From an uncultured Bacteroidales bacterium (lineage in GTDB: Bacteria; Bacteroidota; Bacteroidia; Bacteroidales; Paludibacteraceae), in NCBI GenBank assembly GCA_903899865.1, contig CAIUKZ010000116.1:1-8554 (forward strand): DNA of 8,554 nucleotides, given 5' to 3'. This document shows, one piece after another, positions 1 to 6,684 of the stretch (the stretch's first letter is position 1; the number at the start of each line of letters is the position of its first letter). The notes under the pieces are model-generated. The model had not been told where the DNA came from, ran no database searches, and saw only the letters and a list, made by a program, of their open reading frames with translations. The position numbers and the translations under genes were made by a program.

Positions 1-227
1 GGAATATGATGTTTTTCACCTAACACACCCACTGATTTGATATGATCTGCATGATTATGGGTGATAAAAATTCCCCAAATTTTATCAAAATCCAATCCAA
101 TCTCCCGTAAACACTTCCTGATAGTTCTAACCCCTATCCCTGCATCAATCAAAATACCATGATCAGTATTACCAATAAAATAACAGTTTCCACTACTTCC
201 ACTCCCAAAACTTTGAAATCTCAACAT
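1..227 (-). CDS. MBL-fold metallo-hydrolase, WalJ/YycJ-like, N-terminal part only
   Basis: This is the first 75 codons of a gene that leaves the window at its left edge. The ATG is at 225-227 on the minus strand. The protein opens with SFGSGSSGNCYFIG and then ILIDAGIGVRTI. This is the usual start of the WalJ/YycJ-like group of metallo-beta-lactamase-fold hydrolases. The metal-binding motif HxHxDH is complete as THNHADH (H57, H59, D61, H62) and is followed by IKSVGVLGEKHHI. Known members of the fold bind two metal ions, and YycJ-like proteins are thought to be cytoplasmic nucleases or phosphodiesterases. The exact substrate cannot be told from this fragment. Full-length relatives are roughly 250-270 residues, so about 180 residues should lie outside. 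The gene lies 75 bp downstream of the TPR/PD40 gene on the same strand and may be read from it or from a weak promoter at 251-258. Confidence 0.88.
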   Translation of the reverse strand, partial: MLRFQSFGSGSSGNCYFIGNTDHGILIDAGIGVRTIRKCLREIGLDFDKIWGIFITHNHADHIKSVGVLGEKHHI

Positions 228-250
228 GTCTATTCTCTCTTATTTGACTA

Positions 251-258
251 CAAAATTA
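251..258 (-). promoter_or_regulatory. Possible -7 box for the MBL hydrolase gene
   Basis: On the minus strand this reads TAATTTTG, a full match to the Bacteroidota -7 consensus TAnnTTTG. It lies 23 bp before the ATG, which would leave a short leader. I see no TTG at the expected distance of about 20 bases upstream (the nearest is about 30 bases away). The gap is very AT-rich, so a chance match is quite possible. Confidence 0.3.
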
Positions 259-302
259 TATTAAAAAAATGACGAAACACTCATTCTACAACTCCATTTT
301 AG

Positions 303-1721
303 CTAATTTGACCTAATTTTAGCTTTTTGAAGTGACTTATTTTCGAAATTTCTAATATTTATGAGTTTGGCTTGCAATACCTTTCCTGCCTCATTATTTT
401 TCTTTTCTAAATCCATAATTTTTTGGGTAAATAGTTTCTTTTCAGCTGAAGTATCCAGATTTCCGTATATCTGTCTAAGTTCATCCAGTTGGAGCTTTTT
501 ATTTGACAGATCTAAGCTCAGCCTATTATACTCTATGCACATTTTCTTCGCTTCAAAACTCTTAAATTCATTAACGTACTGATACACGAGGGTATCATTG
601 ATTATGATATTTATTTTTTTTGTCAAGTCCTCATATATTACTGCTGACGAATCATTCATTACTGAGTCTGAGGTGGTTCTAGCCACTTTGCGATAGCTAG
701 CTAGTTGTGCTAGCTTTCTTATATACGTTTTATCATCAGTGCTAATAACTCTTTTAGTATCATTAGTTTCAAACGTATAAATCATCACTTTGTTTGACGG
801 AAGATTTCTATCGGAGGCAAACCAACCCATTTTTTGTTGCTCATCAATCACCATCATATAGTCATTACTGGGTGAATTAAAAGGCATACCTAAATTTTCT
901 GGTGTCAAAAAAGTTTTAGTGACAGGCGAATATCTTGTAACAAACAAGTCGTAACCACCCAATGAATTCTCGCCATCAGAAGCAAAATAAAGTGTGATGC
1001 CGTCTAACAGCAAAAAAGGATAGTTTTCGTTTGCTGAAGTGTTGATATTTCTTGGTAGAGAATCAGGTAATGACCAATCGTCCATCAATCTAAAGGATGA
1101 GAACAGATCCATTTGACCATGAATAGAATCGGAAAAATAAATGCGGTCTTTCCTTTGGGTAGTGTATTGTATTTTATCGGTCTGTTGCCCAACTACTTTA
1201 ACTTGTTCTTGAGTTAAAGACCCCAATTCAATGCCATACCGATAAAAATTTAGAAAATCAGATTTATCCACAATCACACTGTCAATCAAAGCAATATCAT
1301 CAACCTTTGTCATCATACGAGCACCAATCTCAGCTTTTTTTAATCCGTTTTGTACTTCGTTCATCCGCGAGTCATTGGGTGAAATATGTTCTAAGCACGA
1401 TTGGTAAGCCTTTACAGCTTCTTCAAAACGATAAGTTTGAAAATACAATTCACCTAGAATAAAATCTCTATGGGAGAATTTGCTAGTGGCTTGTTCCAAA
1501 TGCAAGATGGCATTCTCAGTATCTTTCAATTCATAACACGAGCGACCTATCATGTAGTGTGAAAATGGGTCTTTCGGATTTTTTTTGAGTTGGGCTTCGT
1601 AATACAACTTTGCTTTGTCAAATTGCTTATTGGCGAAATAAGTCTCACCTTCGGACTTATTAGCTCCAAAAGCAACAACGGACATTAACAGAAAATAATA
1701 TATAGCGAAAATTCTAATCAT
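303..1721 (-). CDS. Secreted or periplasmic TPR / PD40 beta-propeller protein
   Basis: A 472-residue protein with a probable signal peptide. Residues 1-20 are hydrophobic (IFAIYYFLLMSVVAFGA) with a likely cut near residue 19-20; no lipobox cysteine is seen. Residues 22-115 look like about three tetratricopeptide repeats (for example YFANKQFDKAKLYYEAQLKK). Residues 190-320 hold three PD40/TolB-type propeller repeats: IYFSDS..QMDLF near 195, LYFASDGENSLGGYDLFV near 245 and GWFASDRN near 300. Residues 385-470 are charged and probably coiled-coil. TPR plus PD40 proteins are common in the Bacteroidota envelope, where many end in an OmpA peptidoglycan-binding domain; here the OmpA domain is absent and a coiled coil takes its place. 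The gene starts 12 bp after the AsmA stop, so the two are likely cotranscribed. A scaffold role in the cell envelope is an inference; no specific name can be given. Confidence 0.87.
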   Translation of the reverse strand: MIRIFAIYYFLLMSVVAFGANKSEGETYFANKQFDKAKLYYEAQLKKNPKDPFSHYMIGRSCYELKDTENAILHLEQATSKFSHRDFILGELYFQTYRFEEAVKAYQSCLEHISPNDSRMNEVQNGLKKAEIGARMMTKVDDIALIDSVIVDKSDFLNFYRYGIELGSLTQEQVKVVGQQTDKIQYTTQRKDRIYFSDSIHGQMDLFSSFRLMDDWSLPDSLPRNINTSANENYPFLLLDGITLYFASDGENSLGGYDLFVTRYSPVTKTFLTPENLGMPFNSPSNDYMMVIDEQQKMGWFASDRNLPSNKVMIYTFETNDTKRVISTDDKTYIRKLAQLASYRKVARTTSDSVMNDSSAVIYEDLTKKINIIINDTLVYQYVNEFKSFEAKKMCIEYNRLSLDLSNKKLQLDELRQIYGNLDTSAEKKLFTQKIMDLEKKNNEAGKVLQAKLINIRNFENKSLQKAKIRSN

Positions 1722-1733
1722 GAAATCATCGAA

Positions 1734-4451
1734 TTACTTAATATCATTGGCTTTTTGAAGTACAGCTTTGGCTTCATTATCACCTTTTTGGAGTATTTCG
1801 TTTGACTTTTTTTGAGCCTCAGCAATAATTTTTTGGGCACTCACCTCCGCCACTTTCTTGGCAAATGGATTTGAGGCCTTGCCTACCAGCTGATCGGCCT
1901 GTGATTTGGCTATGGCTAGTACCTGATCGCTTGATTGTTTGGCAGTATTTCGGATATTATCAGCCTGTTGCTGAGCTGCCTTTATGGCTTGTTCTTTTCG
2001 TAGCTTGGCTTCATCCAGTACTTGTGTCTTCACGGCTTCTACTTGTTTGGTTACTTGAGTTATAACCTTTTCTTTTGCATCGTTCAGCACATTTTTGAGC
2101 GATCCGCCCAAGTCCAATTTTACTTGAGGTTTATCAAAAGGACCTACAATCTTAAATTTCACTTCAGAAAACTGTTGAAATCTCATGGTTGCTGGCAAGT
2201 AAACCACACCATCATAATCTATCACCTTTTCAAAAGAGGTAGTACCACCCAACTTCATTTTGACTTCACCCATCTTCATTTCAAAAGGTTTGGTAATGAT
2301 TTTACCATCATGAATTTCAAAATTTATAACTATATCATTGAGTGAAGTTGGGATATTGGCTGTTTTTACTGCCTTTTGTAAATTAGTCAAGGCTGTTACG
2401 TTATTCAACCCTACTTGCTTGGTGGACAACATTCCACTTCCATTCAATGAATTCATGTCGGGCATCATGTCCTGTTTCAAAAGCATTTTCAATCCTACGT
2501 TGACATTCAATTTCCCTGTAGCTTTTTCAAAAATTGGTGCAATTTTTTGCATGGACTCCACCTGTTTGCTCAACTCGGCAAACTGCACTTCACTCATTTT
2601 CAAATCGCAACCGAAAGAAGGCTTACTTGGCGTAGAAGTGCTATAAACCGCACTAGCACCCATGGTTCCACCAAAGGCCTGCATACTCATGTTTTGGAAT
2701 TTCAAATCACCATCTACTATCACTAGTTCACCTTTTGCATTTTCAAAGTGCATTTTGCTGTATAGGAGTTGTTTGAACGTGGCGTTCAATTTAAAATCGA
2801 TGTTCTTTGGAATCACAATCACGGATAACTTACTATCATTCTGAGATTTTTCATCTTGTTTCTTGGCATCGTCTGATGACATAAAATCGGATGAATTAAA
2901 GTAGTCGGATTGCATCGTCATCTGCCCTTTAATGGTCTTATCATGAAGGGCATATCCTATGAAGTTTTCGACTTTACCACTCATTGTGAGATCATTGCGA
3001 CCAATTTTGAGTTTTAAGGTTGTCAGGTCAATGAACTGATTGTTGAAAATCATATTGGCAGTAGCAATTGCAACTTCTTGCTTGAACGATTTCATCTTCA
3101 CCTTCATGTCGGTGATGCTCATATTGCCAGAGAAAATAAATTTTTCATACTCATTATTAGAGTAGTAGGACATTTTTCCAGCCATATTCACATTCATATC
3201 AAATAGTCCATTGAGGTGAATGCTATCATCTAGCGGATAAAATTCGTTGATTTTACCTAGGTCAATTTTCCCTACGGCTTTGAAAGTCAGGTCTGGATCT
3301 GAGAGTGGAGTGGCTATTCTCAGTTGAGTACTAAATGGATGCGAACCCATGGTAAATGAAAATTTTGAAATATCTACCACAGTAGCATCTAGTGTTTTCC
3401 CTGGATTAGTTATGCTAGCTGTTACGTTAATATTTTGCAATGATTGTGGGAGATTTGGATATTGGAAACTGCCGTTGGTAGCTTGTAGATGCAAGTCAAA
3501 AGCGGGATAAAAATCGCCCACCATTTTACCCTTTACGAAACCCGACATGTTTACTTTTCCATCTGCCTTGATGTCTTCGAATGATTTGGAATAAATGGCA
3601 GGAACGAGTGACAACACCGACTTAAAATCAACTTTATCTGTTTTCAGTTTCAGATCCATATCCCATCCGTCGGCCAGACCTTTTACCCAGCCCTCCAAGG
3701 AGAAAGGGATGGCGTTAAAAGTTGATGAATTCTTCGATAGTTTGTACACACTATTTTTCAAGTCCGCATCAATATCTACATCCAATTTTGCCTTAGCAGA
3801 GGATATGTATTTGATTCCACCCATCCAAAAATCCAGTGATTCTAAGTCCGATTTAGTAGTGAGAGTAGTATTATCGGCTGTCAAATCACCTTGGGTAGTA
3901 TGATTAAAGTTCTTGATTACAACCTTGCGTTTCCCCTGTTCATCCCAATAGACGATATTGGCATTTTTTATCTCAAACTTTTTAAGAAGCAGTTTGAAGT
4001 TTGACTTTGTAGTGTCTTTCTTTTGCTCTGGAGACGGTTTCATGATGTCCCAGTTGGCTTTGCCGTCTGGCAATACGTGAGCCATCACCTTGATATTGTC
4101 AAATTGCAACTTTTTCACCTCATAACCAGTTGTAGAAAGTAAACTTGCAAGATTCACTACCAAATCAACATGCTCAGCAGCAATCAATGTATCGGCTTTA
4201 AATGCACCTTGACCTACTATTTTCAATCCATCGCATCGTACGGTGGCATAAGGAAAATGAGCAAAAAAGCTCAATGATACATCTTTAAAATCAACTCTCG
4301 CAGTCATTTTTTGATTGATTTGCTCTTTAGCTGCTTGTTCTATCTTATCATGCAAAACAAAAGGAAGAGAGACCATTACCAACAGTAATAAAACCACAAA
4401 TGAAATGATAAAAATGATAATTTTCTTACTAGATTTTGACATACGATTCAT
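1734..4451 (-). CDS. AsmA family inner-membrane protein with long helical C-terminal tail
   Basis: A 905-residue protein anchored by one N-terminal membrane segment (about residues 9-32, IIIFIISFVVLLLLVMVSLP) after a lysine-rich start, so most of it should be periplasmic. The following region (HDKIEQAAKEQINQKMTARV, then a stretch on the effect LSFFAHFPYATV) is typical of AsmA proteins. Residues about 40-660 are rich in beta strands, as expected of an AsmA/repeating beta-groove protein. Residues about 670-765 match the AsmA C-terminal region (GSGMLSTKQVGLNNVTAL onward). From about 787 to 905 the protein changes to an Ala/Gln/Lys/Glu-rich helix with repeated QAD/EAK blocks. Family members act in lipid transport between membranes or outer-membrane assembly; this specific role is inferred. 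The chosen ATG is at 4449-4451; a second ATG three codons on (4440-4442) is equally possible. It is the first gene of the leftward operon, with TAnnTTTG boxes 38-53 bp upstream. Confidence 0.92.
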   Translation of the reverse strand: MNRMSKSSKKIIIFIISFVVLLLLVMVSLPFVLHDKIEQAAKEQINQKMTARVDFKDVSLSFFAHFPYATVRCDGLKIVGQGAFKADTLIAAEHVDLVVNLASLLSTTGYEVKKLQFDNIKVMAHVLPDGKANWDIMKPSPEQKKDTTKSNFKLLLKKFEIKNANIVYWDEQGKRKVVIKNFNHTTQGDLTADNTTLTTKSDLESLDFWMGGIKYISSAKAKLDVDIDADLKNSVYKLSKNSSTFNAIPFSLEGWVKGLADGWDMDLKLKTDKVDFKSVLSLVPAIYSKSFEDIKADGKVNMSGFVKGKMVGDFYPAFDLHLQATNGSFQYPNLPQSLQNINVTASITNPGKTLDATVVDISKFSFTMGSHPFSTQLRIATPLSDPDLTFKAVGKIDLGKINEFYPLDDSIHLNGLFDMNVNMAGKMSYYSNNEYEKFIFSGNMSITDMKVKMKSFKQEVAIATANMIFNNQFIDLTTLKLKIGRNDLTMSGKVENFIGYALHDKTIKGQMTMQSDYFNSSDFMSSDDAKKQDEKSQNDSKLSVIVIPKNIDFKLNATFKQLLYSKMHFENAKGELVIVDGDLKFQNMSMQAFGGTMGASAVYSTSTPSKPSFGCDLKMSEVQFAELSKQVESMQKIAPIFEKATGKLNVNVGLKMLLKQDMMPDMNSLNGSGMLSTKQVGLNNVTALTNLQKAVKTANIPTSLNDIVINFEIHDGKIITKPFEMKMGEVKMKLGGTTSFEKVIDYDGVVYLPATMRFQQFSEVKFKIVGPFDKPQVKLDLGGSLKNVLNDAKEKVITQVTKQVEAVKTQVLDEAKLRKEQAIKAAQQQADNIRNTAKQSSDQVLAIAKSQADQLVGKASNPFAKKVAEVSAQKIIAEAQKKSNEILQKGDNEAKAVLQKANDIK

Positions 4452-4488
4452 TATTTAGATGTTTACTTCTCGAAAAACACATTGGAGA

Positions 4489-4504
4489 CAAAAATACAAA
4501 TTTA
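4489..4504 (-). promoter_or_regulatory. Probable -7 region for the asmA-TPR operon (two abutting boxes)
   Basis: Read on the minus strand, 4504-4497 is TAAATTTG and 4496-4489 is TATTTTTG. Both match the Bacteroidota -7 consensus TAnnTTTG exactly. They would start transcription roughly 25-40 bases before the AsmA ATG. No TTG stands about 20 bases upstream of either box; the -33 position is weak (AGTTAAC). The call rests on the -7 boxes and their placement at the head of the operon. Confidence 0.42.
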
Positions 4505-4543
4505 TCTCTATAGTAGAGTTAACTTTTAAGAATTATAGCATTT

Positions 4544-4575
4544 ATTGTCTTGGCTAAATTTATTCCTTAAATTTG
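4544..4575 (+). promoter_or_regulatory. Promoter of the radical SAM gene
   Basis: TTG at 4545-4547 (ATTG from 4544) is followed after exactly 20 bases by TAAATTTG at 4568-4575. This fits the Bacteroidota promoter pattern TTTG, 19-21 bases, TAnnTTTG in both boxes and spacing. Transcription would start near 4582, leaving a leader of about 37 bases before the ATG at 4619. It is the best promoter in the window. It stands back to back with the promoter region of the leftward asmA operon. Confidence 0.62.
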
Positions 4576-4618
4576 CATAAATTACATACATCCAAGGTAT
4601 AATAACAAACGAACCCGA

Positions 4619-6400
4619 ATGAAGATTCTCCTAGTTACGCCACCACTCACACAATTAAACACCTCATACCCTGCTACATGTCAATTAGTAGGATTTCTTA
4701 AATCTCAAAACATTGATGCTGGTCAGATGGACTTAAGCATTGAACTTGTCAATGCACTTTTCACCAAACGAAAATTAAATGAAATATTTGACTCCCTACC
4801 TCCCATCAATAAACTGTCAAAACAAGCTAAAATAATCACGCAGCAACGAGATTTCTACACCAATACCATTGAGTCGGTGATGCGATACATAGGTGGAAAT
4901 GATAGTAGCCTTGCCGTTCGGTTTAGCAACCCTGACTTTTGGCCTGTGACAAAACGAACCCCCAACGAAGAGGATCTCGAATGGGCTTTTGGATTAATCG
5001 GAAATCACGATAAAGCCACGCATCTATGCACCTTGTTCTTACGCGACTTGTGCGATCTGATTAAGGAGTGTATTAATCCTCATTTTGAATTAATTAGATA
5101 TGCTGAATCACTTTGCATTCGCCTTCCCGAATTCGAGCCACTACATCAGGAACTTCAGAAAGAACTGAATCTGATAGACCGATTGATGCTTGACTTATTT
5201 GAGCGCAAGTTCAATTATTCTAAACCTGAATTTGTAGGCTTTACTGTCCCATTTCCTGGCAACCTGTATGCTGCCCTGCGCTGTGCTCAATGGCTGAAAG
5301 CAAACCATCCTGATGTGAAAATATGCATGGGAGGAGGATATGTCAACACCGAACTGAGACAACTATCTGAAACGAGACTCTTCGATTATATTGATTTCCT
5401 TACATTTGATGATGGTGAATTGCCACTGTTGCAGATTTTAAATAAGGGTGAAATGATTCGCACCATGTATAGAAATGAGGAGAATGAACTTATCAAAGTA
5501 AATCTGAATAGTCAAAAAAACATCGCATTCAAGGACTTGGGGACACCTACTTATAAGGGATTGGTAAGAAATAATTACATCAACCTCATAGAACTCACCA
5601 ACCCCATGCATGCCCTCTGGAGCAATGGCAGATGGAACAAACTCACACTGGCTCATGGTTGTTATTGGGCAGGCTGCTCATTTTGTGACTGTAATCTGGA
5701 CTACATCAACAGATATGAAACGGCTGCCATTCAACTCATTGTGGACAGAATGGAAGCCATGATTGAAGAAACGGGTGTGACAGGATTTCACCTGGTGGAT
5801 GAAGCAGCACCACCCGCAGTGCTGAGACAATTGGCTGAAGAAATCCTTAAACGCAAACTTACAGTGAGTTATTGGGGAAATGTTCGTTTCGAAAAAGCCT
5901 TCACACCTGAGCTTTGCTACCTGATGGCACAGTCTGGATGTATTGCCATCTCGGGAGGACTGGAAGTAGCTTCCGACCGGATTCTACAACTCATCAACAA
6001 AGGAATTACCATCGACACTGCCAGTGAAAGTATGAAAAACTTTACTCAAGCTGGCATTATGACTCATGCCTACCTCATGTATGGATTCCCCACAGAGACA
6101 GCTAAAGAAACCATCGCATCACTAGAAGTTGTAAGAAGTTTATTTGAAAAAGGGTGGTTACAGTCTGCCTTTTGGCACCGCTATGCCATGACTATGCACA
6201 GCCCCTCTGGCATGAAGCCGGAAAGCGTGGGTGCTAAACACATCCCCACACCACTCGGAACTTTTGCTAACAACGAAATACCCTTCACCACCGACCATGA
6301 GATAGACCTTGATTTTTACGCCAAAGGACTCCAACTTGCTACCTACAATTACATGCAAGGCGTGGGCTACGACGTAGCTGTAAAAGAGTGGTTTAAATGA
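4619..6400 (+). CDS. Radical SAM protein with cobalamin-binding-like N-terminal region, substrate unknown
   Basis: A 593-residue enzyme. The start MKILLVTPPLTQLNTSYPAT is the usual opening of B12-binding-domain radical SAM proteins. The Rossmann-like fold seems to resume at residue 205 (FVGFTVPFPGNLYAALRCAQ) and ends near GGGY at 238-241; between them (about 50-200) lies a mostly helical insert. No DxHxxG cobalamin-ligand motif is visible, so if B12 binds it would be without that histidine. The radical SAM barrel begins near 340. Its cluster motif is HGCYWAGCSFCDC: C348, C353, C356 plus C358, i.e. C-x4-C-x2-C, one residue wider than the canonical C-x3-C-x2-C. Further barrel landmarks are GFHLVDEAAPP (389-399), SGGLEVASDRILQLINKG (from 445, the SAM-binding Gly/Glu region) and AYLMYGFPTET. 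Such enzymes cleave S-adenosylmethionine with a 4Fe-4S cluster to start radical chemistry, often methylation. The ATG lies at a normal distance from a good promoter. No precursor peptide or partner enzyme is adjacent, so the substrate cannot be named. Confidence 0.88.
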   Translation: MKILLVTPPLTQLNTSYPATCQLVGFLKSQNIDAGQMDLSIELVNALFTKRKLNEIFDSLPPINKLSKQAKIITQQRDFYTNTIESVMRYIGGNDSSLAVRFSNPDFWPVTKRTPNEEDLEWAFGLIGNHDKATHLCTLFLRDLCDLIKECINPHFELIRYAESLCIRLPEFEPLHQELQKELNLIDRLMLDLFERKFNYSKPEFVGFTVPFPGNLYAALRCAQWLKANHPDVKICMGGGYVNTELRQLSETRLFDYIDFLTFDDGELPLLQILNKGEMIRTMYRNEENELIKVNLNSQKNIAFKDLGTPTYKGLVRNNYINLIELTNPMHALWSNGRWNKLTLAHGCYWAGCSFCDCNLDYINRYETAAIQLIVDRMEAMIEETGVTGFHLVDEAAPPAVLRQLAEEILKRKLTVSYWGNVRFEKAFTPELCYLMAQSGCIAISGGLEVASDRILQLINKGITIDTASESMKNFTQAGIMTHAYLMYGFPTETAKETIASLEVVRSLFEKGWLQSAFWHRYAMTMHSPSGMKPESVGAKHIPTPLGTFANNEIPFTTDHEIDLDFYAKGLQLATYNYMQGVGYDVAVKEWFK

Positions 6401-6433
6401 AAAAATAGCTTCATCTACTAACAGTCAAAACTC

Positions 6434-6556
6434 TTACTTAACCATTGGTGCGCAGAACGTGATTCGAACTACCACGCCGTTGCCAGAAGGAGTAGGTTTA
6501 TCGAGCTCGACAAATGTAGTAATTTGAATTCCATTGTTCACAAAGTATTCACCACC
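6434..6556 (-). pseudogene. Possible decayed 3' end of a gene (40 codons, no start)
   Basis: On the minus strand there is an open stretch of 40 codons ending in TAA at 6434-6436 and bounded upstream by an in-frame TAA at 6557-6559. It holds no start codon except an ATG four codons from the end. The translation looks like real protein: alternating beta-strand residues (NNGIQITTFVELDKP), a PTPSGNG turn, then VVVRITFCAPMVK. I do not recognise the family. Other minus frames upstream are full of stops, so if this is coding it is the remnant of a lost gene. The plus strand also has a 47-codon open frame here (6384-6527) with no ATG, so the strand is not certain. Confidence 0.25.
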
Positions 6557-6641
6557 TTAAAGGTTAGGGCTATGAGGCTACAATTTGACTATTGACTTAC
6601 CATTTGTATCACAAAAACAAATAAGTCTTTAAAAAAATAAG

Positions 6642-6649
6642 TACTTTTG
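6642..6649 (+). promoter_or_regulatory. -7 box of the sufSE promoter
   Basis: TACTTTTG followed by C matches the Bacteroidota -7 consensus TAnnTTTG exactly. Transcription would begin near 6656, about 29 bases before the preferred sufS ATG at 6685. No TTG is seen at the -33 position (around 6619-6622 the sequence is A-rich), so the upstream half is weak. The position also favours the ATG at 6685 over the TTG at 6670, which would leave only about 14 bases of leader. Confidence 0.45.
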
Positions 6650-6684
6650 CAGAACAAAGAATCGCCCATTTGAGTTTGAGATTT

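Noticed and set aside
1865..3903. Several open frames of 60-107 codons on the plus strand across the AsmA gene
   Set aside because: They lie opposite a clear, full-length conserved gene, give no recognisable protein and are a by-product of its codon use.
6440..6475. tRNA 3'-end-like sequence on the minus strand (AGTTCGAATCACG, later CTGCGCACCA)
   Set aside because: The TTCGAAT loop and a terminal ACCA are present, but the bases beside the loop do not form a normal five-pair T-stem, and no matching acceptor, D-arm or anticodon arm is found upstream. The same bases read well as protein code.
6501..6510. Perfect 10-bp palindrome TCGAGCTCGA, with ACCTTAAAGGT at 6554-6564
   Set aside because: Both are short, differ from each other and are not placed at the promoter in a way that suggests an operator; neither is followed by a T-run, so they are not terminators.
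6469..6534. 21-residue hydrophobic open frame on the minus strand (MEFKLLHLSSSINLLLLATAW) near the radical SAM gene
   Set aside because: Considered as a possible small peptide or radical SAM substrate. It has no promoter, it is in another frame of the likely coding remnant, and it lacks a leader/core layout, so chance is the better explanation.
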